Assembly (NCBI RefSeq): GCF_001317355.1
Contig: NZ_LKET01000028.1
Location: 186,001 to 250,000, forward strand
DNA from: Oxobacter pfennigii
GTDB lineage: Bacteria; Bacillota; Clostridia; Clostridiales; Oxobacteraceae
Direction: 5' to 3'
Length of the DNA stretch: 64,000 bases
The notes beneath the pieces were generated by a model. That model searched no databases, had not been told where the DNA came from, and saw nothing but the letters and a program-made list of their open reading frames with translations. Made by a program: the position numbers and the translations under genes. How positions within the stretch are numbered: the first letter of the stretch is position 1; every line of letters starts with the position of its first letter. Below are positions 24,978-34,200 of this stretch, piece after piece.

Positions 24978-26378
24978 TTACCGCTGTTTTTCCTGATCCG
25001 GCACGGTCGGGGAAAAGCGCAGTAATCTGTCCGTGTTTTCTTTGGCGGTCAAAAGATTTCTCATGGTTTCTCTGGCCTGCCGGTAGCCCTGATAGAGCTT
25101 TTTCTTTTCCGCGAGCAGTGCCGCATATTCCTGTTTCAGTGTCTGTATAGACGGGAGCTTTTTCAGCTCCAAAGTGTTAAACGCTTTCTTGGCCGATTGG
25201 TGCAAAAGGATTTCTCCCTCATGCTCCGCGCGGAATTTTTTGCTGTATCCGGCCTTGCGGTACTGGACATAAATATCCCGTGTCCGGCTGTAATTGGCGA
25301 TATGCTTTTGCAGGTCGGAGATATCCTTCATGCGGGTTTCCGCCTGCTTGATTTTTTGGGAAAGCGCGTTGAAAGCGGTGGTGGACTCCGCCGATTTTTT
25401 CTCAAGCCGGGCATAGTCCGTCATGCCGTTTTCCTGTAAAAAGATCAGCGTCTGCGCCGCCTGTTTTAAGTTGAAAAGCTTTGCCCAGCGTTCATAGCCG
25501 GGGCCTTTTCCCATCTGAATTTTTGCCTGGATGTCAATGAGCAGATTGACCTGAACGGCGTTCTGCTCAAAAGAGGAACCGCCCCCGGAAACGACAAACC
25601 GGGCATTCGCAATCCGTTCCCGGATAGCCTGTTCGGTATAATTGCCTTTCAAGGTATCGCAGCGTGTTCCGCGCTTTTGTCCGGGGCCGGTAAATTTGAT
25701 ATGCTTCCCGCGCTTGACCGCGTAGCCTGCCGCCTCCATCAGAGACAGAAAGGCTTCAAAGTCAGAGGGATTTTGCTCCAGCGCAGCGTCAATCGCGCGG
25801 CGCAGTTTTTCCTGAAAGGATGGAGGCTTTTCATCGCCCAGCCACGTTCCGTAATGCCCACGGCTCGGCTTGGGATTCTCTATTATGGACAGTCCGTTCT
25901 CCAGACAGATCGTATCGCTTAACCGGCGGACGGCTCTTGCAGAATGCCGGAAATCCTCAAATTTCTTCGTGCAGTCCAGCGTGGTGGAATTGAAATAAAT
26001 ATGGGAATGGATATGGTGCTTATCCTCATGGGTTGTAACAATAAAAGCATGGCGGCCTTTGGTGAAACGCAGAGCAAGCTCGTAGCCGATCCGATTGGCT
26101 TCCTCGGCGGTAATTTCCCCCGGCTTGAACGCCTGGCGTATCTGATAAAGCAAAATATTATTATCCCGTTTTTGTTCCCGTCCGGTGATATAGTAATACT
26201 GGCGTTTGGCAAGTAAAAACTCCGCGTCGGCGGTCGCCAGATCGCATTCATAGGCGGAAATCAGAAAGCCGTCCCGTGTCTTTTTCGGGTTCTTTCCATA
26301 GTCCAGACTTCCCTTGATCGTCGCCAGAATGCTCCTGCCCTTGTCGATGTGGCGGGGCCTGAAATAAGTGGTGGCCGT
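24978..26378 (-). CDS. MobP-type relaxase with ACG in place of the start codon
   Basis: This is the DNA-nicking relaxase of the element. It has the N-terminal signature ATTYFRPRHIDKGRSI, the Tyr-rich region AKRQYYYITGR, and the metal-binding histidines in HEDKHHIHSHIYFNS at about residues 115-127, followed by long C-terminal coiled helices. Family members start MATT, and here the codon aligned with that Met is ACG (26378-26376). AAAGGAGGGG lies at ideal spacing before it. The only other in-frame start is a GTG at 26450, which has no ribosome site and lies near a terminator hairpin. Either ACG initiates weakly, the GTG is used, or the gene is impaired. The rest of the frame is intact. Confidence 0.85.
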   Translation of the reverse strand, partial: TATTYFRPRHIDKGRSILATIKGSLDYGKNPKKTRDGFLISAYECDLATADAEFLLAKRQYYYITGREQKRDNNILLYQIRQAFKPGEITAEEANRIGYELALRFTKGRHAFIVTTHEDKHHIHSHIYFNSTTLDCTKKFEDFRHSARAVRRLSDTICLENGLSIIENPKPSRGHYGTWLGDEKPPSFQEKLRRAIDAALEQNPSDFEAFLSLMEAAGYAVKRGKHIKFTGPGQKRGTRCDTLKGNYTEQAIRERIANARFVVSGGGSSFEQNAVQVNLLIDIQAKIQMGKGPGYERWAKLFNLKQAAQTLIFLQENGMTDYARLEKKSAESTTAFNALSQKIKQAETRMKDISDLQKHIANYSRTRDIYVQYRKAGYSKKFRAEHEGEILLHQSAKKAFNTLELKKLPSIQTLKQEYAALLAEKKKLYQGYRQARETMRNLLTAKENTDRLLRFSPTVPDQEKQR

Positions 26379-26395
26379 ATAATCCCCTCCTTTGC

Positions 26396-26440
26396 AAAAA
26401 GAAAAGACGCCTGCTCTCCGTAAGTCCGGAGGCAAGCGCC
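26396..26440 (-). terminator. Terminator or attenuator directly before the relaxase gene
   Basis: On the minus strand GGCGCTTGCCTCCG and CGGAGAGCAGGCGTC form an imperfect stem with loop GACTTA, followed by TTTTCTTTTT. The T-rich tract ends only a few bases before the relaxase ribosome site, leaving no room for a promoter between them. Relaxase mRNA must therefore read through it, so it acts as an attenuator. Confidence 0.65.
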
Positions 26441-26460
26441 TTTCTTTCACTTGTTGGCGG

Positions 26461-26865
26461 CTATATTTGGTTTATGTTTTTCCTCGACCATAGATGCAGC
26501 AACATAATGAGTAGCGCTCCCACGACCCAAACACCATATGTCCAGAACGGGCTTTTATCGGTGACACTCCATGCCACAAAAGCAAAGATAAATCCCCATA
26601 GGATGGACAGCAGGACACCGATAATCCAAAAGCCCACTTTGGTCATTTGAAGAAACAGCAGCAGGGCAAAAACACCCGCGCCGATTCCGATGGAAAGTGC
26701 CGTACTCAGATGCCATACGCCGTTTGCCACAAAGCCCGTAATAACTCCCAGCGCAATGCTGTCAAACACCATAATCTGCTTGAAAAACAAACCGATAAGA
26801 AACAGAATAAATCCAATTGCCGCACCGATCAGCAGTTCAAAGCCTGCTGCCGCTATCAGTCCCAT
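26461..26865 (-). CDS. DUF4203-like membrane protein
   Basis: The 134-residue protein consists of about five membrane helices (FELLIGAAIGFILFLIGLFF, IGIGAGVFALLLFLQ, VGFWIIGVLLSILWGFIFAFVAW, TYGVWVVGALLIMLLHLW), ending in a short basic tail. The Gly-rich helices resemble TMEM198/DUF4203-type proteins. It lies between MobC and the relaxase together with the SLOG-like gene, an arrangement not usual for Tn1549-like elements. Start is at an ATG behind GGGGGGGACAG. Function unknown; a surface-exclusion or accessory role is only a guess. Confidence 0.75.
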   Translation of the reverse strand: MGLIAAAGFELLIGAAIGFILFLIGLFFKQIMVFDSIALGVITGFVANGVWHLSTALSIGIGAGVFALLLFLQMTKVGFWIIGVLLSILWGFIFAFVAWSVTDKSPFWTYGVWVVGALLIMLLHLWSRKNINQI

Positions 26866-26911
26866 ATCTGTCCCCCCCTCGTGTTTTCTTTTCCTTATTA
26901 TACCATATCAG

Positions 26912-27397
26912 TCAATGAGATGGTACTGATTCTTCCGGTTCGGAAAGCGAAATCATATGCACCTCCAGTTCCTTTGCAGCAGCCATTCGGAGTATCTGCG
27001 CTGTGTTGCTTTTGATATTTTCATCAGAAAAGGCAATCACTCTTTGAGCCGATTCGAGAAGGTAACGGTTGGCGGCAAACTGGCAGTCGCGGTTGTAATC
27101 CTGACTGATCAGCTTGAAGCCGCTGCACTGCGACATCAGTTCCCGTACCTGTTTGTTTTTGGCCTTCATGCGTCCGGCATGAGGATAAACCGCCTCCAGG
27201 AACAGCTCTGGAATTTCTTTCTTCTTTTCCGCCACGATCATTGCAAACTCCAGATTGGTTCCTTTGTCCATGTCGCTTAAAAAAACAGTGAAGCCGTCCG
27301 CAACGGCCTGTTCGATTTCCCGATGAAGCGCCTGCCTGACATACTCGATTTTTTCCGTAGGGATTTCACGGGGGCCGGTAATACAACAAGATTTCAT
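26912..27397 (-). CDS. SLOG-superfamily protein (YpsA/DUF1273-like)
   Basis: The 161-residue soluble protein begins CCITGPREIPTEK, the nucleotide-binding loop of DUF1273/YpsA-like SLOG proteins. It continues with FLSDMDKGTNLEFAMIVAE, which fits the acidic second motif, and AVYPHAGRMK. SLOG domains bind nucleotide-derived ligands and often sit in conflict or signalling systems. The start at 27397 follows ATGGAGTTT; an ATG at 27406 would add three residues. It diverges from the XRE regulator across a 26-bp perfect palindrome. It forms a cassette with the membrane protein at 26461. Confidence 0.8.
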   Translation of the reverse strand: MKSCCITGPREIPTEKIEYVRQALHREIEQAVADGFTVFLSDMDKGTNLEFAMIVAEKKKEIPELFLEAVYPHAGRMKAKNKQVRELMSQCSGFKLISQDYNRDCQFAANRYLLESAQRVIAFSDENIKSNTAQILRMAAAKELEVHMISLSEPEESVPSH

Positions 27398-27449
27398 AAA
27401 CTCCATTCCTTTCTAAGATTATTCTTTCTAAAATACATAAAACTCTATG

Positions 27450-27475
27450 TATAATATAGAATATTCTATATTATA
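27450..27475. promoter_or_regulatory. 26-bp perfect palindromic operator in a divergent promoter
   Basis: TATAATATAGAAT (27450-27462) is followed immediately by its exact complement (27463-27475). Each end contains a TATAAT box reading outward, so the palindrome probably overlaps the -10 elements of both the SLOG gene (minus) and the XRE gene (plus). It is the natural binding site for the XRE regulator encoded 54 bp to the right. Binding is inferred. Confidence 0.75.
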
Positions 27476-27528
27476 AGCGGTTCACCTGTTTCTTGCAAGC
27501 ATGTAAACTTATAGCAGAGGTGAACGAA

Positions 27529-27774
27529 ATGCCAAAAGAATGGGATATAAACGATAAACGCTTTATCCAAATCGGATTGAAAATCGCGTATTATCGAAAA
27601 ATGAATGAAATGACCCAGGATCAGCTTGCGGAGCGGATCGGGATTACATCGAAATATTTATCACAGGTGGAAACGCCGTCCTGCGTACAGCCGGTTTCTT
27701 TGAAAACGCTGTTCGCCATAGCGGATCTGTTTCACATTCCGCCCCACAAGTTTCTGGAATTTGAAAAGGAATGA
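27529..27774 (+). CDS. XRE-family HTH regulator
   Basis: The 81-residue protein carries one Cro/C1 helix-turn-helix: IGLKIAYYRKMNEMTQDQLAERIGITSKYLSQVE (one domain) and a closing VSLKTLFAIADLFHIPPHKFLEF. The start at 27529 follows AGAGGTGAACGA; the upstream codon at 27493 has no ribosome site. It is one of the few plus-strand genes in the element, transcribed away from the SLOG gene and converging on mobC. It probably represses both sides of the palindrome at 27450-27475. Confidence 0.9.
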   Translation: MPKEWDINDKRFIQIGLKIAYYRKMNEMTQDQLAERIGITSKYLSQVETPSCVQPVSLKTLFAIADLFHIPPHKFLEFEKE

Positions 27775-27792
27775 CCGGGCCTCATGGCAAAG

Positions 27793-27831
27793 GAGCGGCA
27801 TATTCCCAAGTTGGGAATACGCCGCTTTTTT
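27793..27831 (+). terminator. Terminator of the XRE gene, built on repeat copy B
   Basis: GCGGC-A-TATTCCCA pairs around the loop AGT with TGGGAATA-C-GCCGC, followed by six T residues: a strong plus-strand terminator 20 bp after the XRE stop. The inner TATTCCCA/TGGGAATA palindrome is a member of the dispersed repeat family (copies at 7697, 36882 and 39396), so the repeat seems to have become part of the terminator. Confidence 0.88.
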
Positions 27832-27844
27832 GTCATGGGAGAGC

Positions 27845-28180
27845 CTACAGTTCAGAAAGCTTTTTCAGAATACCGCCAGCCTGCTCCCAAAGCCGGTCAT
27901 AATGCTCCTGCAAGTCCCGGATATCGGCGTCATAGAGGTTGCCCGTCTCATGGGTGCGCCGGGCAATCTGGTTTAAGTTGTTGGTGGCGGTGCGCAGCAG
28001 GGATACCATCTGCCGCACCTCGGATAAGTCAAGCTGCACCACATAACCGTCCACTGCCATTTTTAAAAGATAGGCCCGCAGGCTGCGAATACCCGCAAGC
28101 TCCATTTTCTTTTCAATGAGGTCTCGTTCCTGTTGGGATACCCGAAAGGATACGTTGAGGTTACGGCTGCGTTTTTCCAC
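27845..28180 (-). CDS. mobC: MobC-like relaxosome protein
   Basis: The 111-residue protein has a ribbon-helix-helix-like start (RNLNVSFRVSQQERDLIEKKM) and the MobC helical segment LLRTATNNLNQIARRTHETG, which is diagnostic for accessory relaxosome proteins that help the relaxase open oriT. Start is a GTG at 28180 with AAAGGAG upstream. In related elements mobC adjoins the relaxase gene; here about 1.4 kb with three genes separates them. A strong terminator (28214-28262) divides it from the giant gene upstream. Confidence 0.88.
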   Translation of the reverse strand: MEKRSRNLNVSFRVSQQERDLIEKKMELAGIRSLRAYLLKMAVDGYVVQLDLSEVRQMVSLLRTATNNLNQIARRTHETGNLYDADIRDLQEHYDRLWEQAGGILKKLSEL

Positions 28181-28213
28181 TAAAAATCAGCTCCTTTCCA
28201 CTGAATGGAAGCC

Positions 28214-28262
28214 AAAAACACCTGCCGCCCGGCAAATCAACGCTCGGGCGGCAGGCGTTTTT
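28214..28262. terminator. Bidirectional terminator between the giant gene and mobC
   Basis: CCTGCCGCCCG (28221-28231) and CGGGCGGCAGG (28244-28254) form an 11-bp GC stem with A and T runs on its two outer sides, so it can stop transcription in both directions. It separates the methylase-helicase transcript from mobC, which must have its own promoter or depend on read-through. Confidence 0.85.
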
Positions 28263-28294
28263 GTACCTGTTCTCCTTACATTTTCCCATTCTCC

Positions 28295-31200
28295 CTACAT
28301 GGTGATGTCATGGCCTTTCGCCTTGTCCTGGGTTTCCCGGTTCTTTCCTCCGTTTGTGCCGGAGCGCAGGTTTTCCAGGATGGACGGCTTTGCGTCCTTG
28401 GCATAGGCCACCTGCCGCAGTTGCGTCTGCTCCGGTTCAGTTACCGGCTCCGGGGCACTGTCGATGTTGAGCTGCGCGTTGAGAAAAGCCAGACGTGTTT
28501 CCTTGTTGGTCAGCTCCTGCTCCTGTGCAAAGGGATTTTGCAGCTCCTTTTTGGCATCCTCCACCTGCTGGTAAAGGCTCTCCAGCTGGTTTTTGGAGGA
28601 CGTGATCCGCTCCGGGATTTCTGTGCGCAGGGTATTGTTGATCCGGGACATATTGCCGAAGGTATCCGTTCCCAGCTCCACGGAGTAGCTGAGTTCGCCC
28701 TTCATGGTCAGGTTGAACTTCTTGTAAAAGCTGTCGAAGGAAAGGTTCAGGTCAAAGCCCAAATAAGAGCCGATTTTTACGGCCTCCTTTCCGGTCACGG
28801 TTTTGCAGGCTTCCAGCAGCGCCTTGGCCGCCGTTTCCTTTTCGGTGTATGCCGTGCCTAACACCGTCATCGTAGGAAATGGCGGCGGTGCCGGTGCGGT
28901 TCCCTCAGCCATATCAGCCTGCGGGCTGGACGCCTCCGGTACGGCGGCGGGGGCTTTCGGGAGATTCGCGTTGTACCGCTCCAAATCCTTCCCGGCACCG
29001 GTAATACGGCCTTTGGCGGCCTCAATGCTTTCGGGGTAATATTTGAGCAGATCGTCCTCTAAGCGGTAGTGCTGGCTCTGATGGTCGGCCCGGAGCAGGC
29101 GCAGACGCGCCACCTCGATATCCAGGTCGATTTTCTCCTTAATCAGCGGATTCCCGGCGCACAGCGCCTTGATCTCCGCATAGGAAAGGGCGGTTTCGTC
29201 CACGTCCTCACAGGCGCGGACAGGGGATTTGCTGGTCATGATCTGACTGATGAATTTCTGCTTGTTTTCCACCGTCTGCCACAAATAGGCGTCAAACGTC
29301 CCTTCCGTGGCATAGCGGTAAATATAAACCGCAGGGTTGTTGTTGCCCTGGCGCACGATACGACCGGCCCGCTGCTCCAGATCACTCGGCCGCCAGGGGC
29401 AATCGAGATCATGCAGTGCGTACAGGCGATCCTGCACATTGGTTCCGGCTCCCATCTTAAAGGTGGAGCCGAACAGCACCCGCACCTTGCCCTGGCGCAC
29501 CTTGGCAAACAGCTCTTTCTTCCGCGCTTCGGTATTGGCCTCATGAATAAAAGCCATTTCTCCGGAGGGGATGCCTCTGGCGGCCAGCTTGTCGCGGATG
29601 TCGTCGTAGACATTGAACCGCCCGTCCTTATTCGGTGTGGAAAAATCGCAGAACGCCAGCTGGGTCAGCCGTGAGCTTTTACTGTCTCTCCATATCCGGT
29701 AGATTTTCTCCGTACAGGCGTTTACCTTGCTGTCCTCATCATCCGGCAGCATGGGGTTCATCAGGCGCTGGTCAAGCCCAATCTTGCGCCCGTCGGATGT
29801 GATTTTGAGCATATTGTCTACGGTGGGGTCAACCAGGTTGGCATGAACGGCGGCGGCACGGTCAGACAGCTCCTTGACCATTTCCTGCTGTAGCTGGCTG
29901 GGCTTGACCACCACGGTCTCATAATGGGCTTCCGGTCTTGGCAGGTCTAAGGTATCGGCGGTCTTGATATCCGCCACTTCCTTAAACATGGCCATCAGCT
30001 CCGGGAGATTGTGAAACTTGGAAAAGCGCGTCCGCGCCCGGTAGCCGGTGCCCTCCGGGGCAAGCTCGATGGCCGTTACGGTTTCCCCGAAGGTGGAAGC
30101 CCAGGCGTCAAAGTGGGTCAGGTTTTTCTTCTCCAAAAGGTCATACTGGAGATAACGCTGAATGGTGTACATTTCGGTCATGGAATTGCTGATGGGCGTA
30201 CCGGTGGCGAAAATAATGCCCTTGCCGCCGGTCAACTCGTCCATATACCTACATTTCATAAATAGGTCGCTGGATTTGAGCGCATCGGAGGTGGAAAGCC
30301 CCGCCACGTTGCGCATTTTCGTGTGTAAAAAGAGGTTCTTGAAAAAATGGCTCTCGTCCACAAACAGCCGGTCAACGCCAAGCTGCTCAAAGGTGACGAC
30401 ATCATCCCGTCGCTTGCCCTCCAGCAGATTTTTCAGCCGCGCTTCCAGGGATTTGCGGGTCTTTTCCAGCTGCTTGATGGAGAAGTTTTCGCCGTGGGAG
30501 CGTTTCAGCTCGTCAATGCCGTCCATCACCTCGTCAATCTGCTCCCGCAGAAGCCGCTCCTGCCGCTCGGCGGACATGGGGATCTTCTCAAGCTGGCTGT
30601 GACCGATGATCACCGCGTCGTAATCGCCGGTGGAGATTTTGGCGCAGAACTTCTTGCGGTTGCGCATTTCAAAGTCCTTTTTCGTCGCCACTAAGAGGTT
30701 GGCGGAGGGGTATAGCCGCAGAAACTCCGACGCCCACTGTTCGGTTAAGTGATTGGGTACGGCAAACAGGCTCTTTTGGCAAAGGCCCAGCCGCTTGCAT
30801 TCCATCGCGGCCGCCACCATTTCAAAGGTCTTGCCCGCGCCCACCTCATGGGCTAAGAGGGTGTTCCCACCGTAGAGGATATGGGCGATGGCGTTCAGCT
30901 GGTGGGAGCGCAGGGTGATTTCGGGAGAGATGCCGGAAAAATTAATGTGGCTGCCGTCATATTCCCGGAGCCTGGTGGAATTGAACCGGTCGTTGTACAG
31001 ATGCACCAGCTCCTGACGGCGTCTGGCGTCCTTCCAAATCCAATCCTTGAATGCCTGCTTGAGCGCTTCCTGCTTCTGCTGGGCAAGGGTGGTTTCCTTC
31101 TTGTTCAGGACACGCTTTTCCTTGCCGTCCTCGTACTTGGTGTCATAGACCCGGACATCCCGCAGATTTAAGGTATCGTCCAGAATCTGATAGGCGTTCA

Positions 31201-34200
31201 TGCGCTCGGTGCCGTAGGTAACGGTAGCCAGAATGTTGTTGTAGGGAACCCGCCCCTTGCCTGCTACCTGCCATTCGCCGGTATAGGGGAAATAGTTGAC
31301 TTTTAAGTTATTGCGCAGGTTGTACGACGGCTGCAACAGCTCCAGCATAAACTGCTGGATGTATTCCTTATCCACCCAGGTGGAGCCCAGCCGAACGGAG
31401 ATTTCCGAAGCGTCCAGGTCTTTGGGCTGCGCCTTTTCCAGTGCTTCGATGTTCGGCGCAAGCGCTTCTGCAAGGTCGGGCCGCATTTCGGCCAGCGCCT
31501 TGGCAAGACGTAGCTTGTCTCTGACATTTCCGGAGAGGTATTCGTCGGCAGTGACAAAAGGCAGCTTCTCCGGGTCATAAAAGGCTTTGGGGATGGTCTC
31601 CGGCGGCTGGTCTCCCAAATCGCGGAAGATAACCCCGGTCAGGTCGGAAACCAGCCGTTCCTTTGTAAAACCAGTGAGTTGCCGCATGAACTCCATATCC
31701 ACGCAGGCGCGCTCCCCGATGGAGACCGCCAGTGCTTCGCTTGCCGTATCCACGGAGGTAACAACGGTTTTCTGCTTAATGGTGCGCTTGGTGAACATAT
31801 CCGCCTTGCGGTCAAGATTCCCGTCCTCGTCCAGGACTTCCAGGGAGGAAAGAAGAAAGTACGCGGAATCAGCGGAAAAGGCGCGGCTGTTGGCGGTAGC
31901 GTTAATCAGGCCGTATTCGGCGGTAAAGGCGTCATACAGGCGGTTTAGCTCCGCCTGCTTTTCCTGAATGTCCGCCTCGGAGAATTCCTCTATCTGGAGG
32001 TCGATCAGCGCATGAACGCAGTCGCGCAGCTCCACCATGCCCCGGATGCGGTCAAGAGTGGCATTCGGCAGGTCTACCGGGTACATACTGGAATTTTCCC
32101 GGAAGTATACCCGGTCGTCCGCTACGGTAAAGCTGAAATTGCGTACACTCGGGTCTGCCGGAATCGCTTCGTCCTGCACACCCTCCAGATCGTCAAGCTC
32201 CGGCTCGGTAAGCTGGCCCCGGATGTGTTCCATGGCCTCCCGAAGCTGTCCGGAAAGATCGGCTCCGGGGATGGGGCTGCAAGTGGTTTCCCTGCGGTCG
32301 CCGTACATCCGGTCGTCGTATTCCATTTTGCCCAACACCATTTCGGGATGCTCTTCAAAATAGCGGTTGACGAGAATGCCGTCCGCCGTGAAGCCTAAAT
32401 GCACCCAATCCGGCTCAATGTCCATGATCCGGTCGCGGCGCTGCAAGAACAGGATGTCGGCGGTGACTTCGGTGCCCGCGTTGGCTTTAAAGGCGTTGTT
32501 TGGCAGACGCACCGCGCCCAGCAGCTCGGCCCGCTGTGCGAGGTACTTGCGGATCTGCGGATTTCGTCTGTCCATGGTGTACCGGCTCGTGACAAAGGCA
32601 ACGATTCCGCCCGGACGCACCTGGTCTAAGGTTTTTGCGAAAAAATAGTCATGGATATGGAATTTCTGCCGGTATCGTTTGTCCATGACCGGGTAATTGC
32701 CGAAGGGAACATTGCCCACCGCCACATCAAAGAAAGCGTCGGGCATTTGGGTCTGCTCGTAGCCTGTTACCTTGATATCGGCGCCGGGATACAAAAGCCC
32801 CGCAATCCGTCCCGTGATGCTGTCCAGTTCCACGCCGTAGAGTCTGGCGTTTTTCATGCTCTCCGGCAGCAGGCCGAAGAAATTGCCCACACCGCAGGCC
32901 GGTTCCAGCAGGTTTCCCTTCCGGAAGCCCAGCTGTTCCAGCGCGGTGTACATGGCCTTGATGACGGTGGGCGACGTATAGTGGGCATTCAGGGTAGAAG
33001 CCCGCGCCATTTCGTATTCTTCGGGGGTCAGCAGTTCCTTCAGCTCGGCGTATTCCCTTTGCCAGCCGTCACGGTTTTCGTCAAACGCCTGGGGGATACC
33101 GCCCCAGCCCACATACCGGGAGAGGATTTCCTGTTCCTCCGGAGTGGCGTAGCGGTGTTCTTCCTCGATCTGCTTTAAGGTGCGGATGGCGGCAAGGTTA
33201 TAGCCAAACTTTGTTTTCTGGCCGCCCTCTCCAAGATGGTCGTCGGTGATGCGAAAGTTAGCGGTAGGAAGCACAGCGGCTGCGGGGATTTCTGTTTCCT
33301 GCTCCGGTTCGTCAAGCTCCGGCAGTTCTTCCTCCGCAAAATCCATGTACTCCCTGTTGTAATAGGCTTCTTCCCCGGGCGTTAAAAAACGCCCGGCCTC
33401 AATCAGCCGGGCGATGTTCTTCTGAACGGCGGGCCAGGAAAGATTGACCGGCTCCGCGCCGTCCTTGGTTACTAAAAACGCGGGCAGCTCCCCGCCGTAT
33501 TCCTCCCGCAGAAAAGCGGCTGTACCGCGGGCGCGGGCATTTTCCCGCACATACTGGCAGACAAGGATTTTGCTGTCCAGACTTCCGTTCCAGCGGATCA
33601 GCGCGTCCTCAATGTCAGCCTGAGTGATTTCCGGCTCGGCAGTATCCTCCGTAACCGGCTCCGCTTCCTGCGGCGGAAGGAGTGGTGCTTCTAATCCGGT
33701 TTCCGCAGGTTCCGCCTGGGACTCGAACAGAATTTCCTGCGCAGGCGGTTCCGAGCCGTGTGTCCCGGCTTCCGGTTCCTGTTGTCCCGCTGTATTGCGG
33801 GCACCGGCAAGAAGTCCCTCAATCCGGGCAATGGCGTCGGGGGTGGGATTTTGCAGCTGCTCCCGGATATATTCGATTGCCTCTCGGGTGAGGATAACCG
33901 ATTCGTCCGTGCTGGTCTGTGCTGCCGGTTCGGGTTTGCTCGGCTCCCCGGAGGGTTCCTGCTCCGGTCGTGCTTCTTCCTGGGGCGGGGATGCCACCGG
34001 CTCCGATATTACCGGATCGGACACGGAGCGCCCGAACAGCTCCTGCTCCCGCTCATAAATGCCCCGGAGAACGTAGACTGTCTCTCCCCAGGCAAAGGTG
34101 TAGCGAGAAATAAAGCGGCCCGCCACATCGATCACAAGCGCGGCAGGCTGGGCAAAATAGTCCGCCGTTTCGCCGGTATTGAGCGTCATGGTTTCGGCTT

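Noticed and set aside
24736-24996. Plus-strand frame of 86 codons over the hairpin cluster
   Set aside because: No ribosome site, Arg/Ser/Pro-rich shadow translation, and it runs across several inverted repeats and into the relaxase gene.
26379-26450. Extending the relaxase to the GTG at 26450
   Set aside because: That codon lacks a ribosome site, lies near the upstream terminator stem, and the added residues do not resemble the family's N-terminus.
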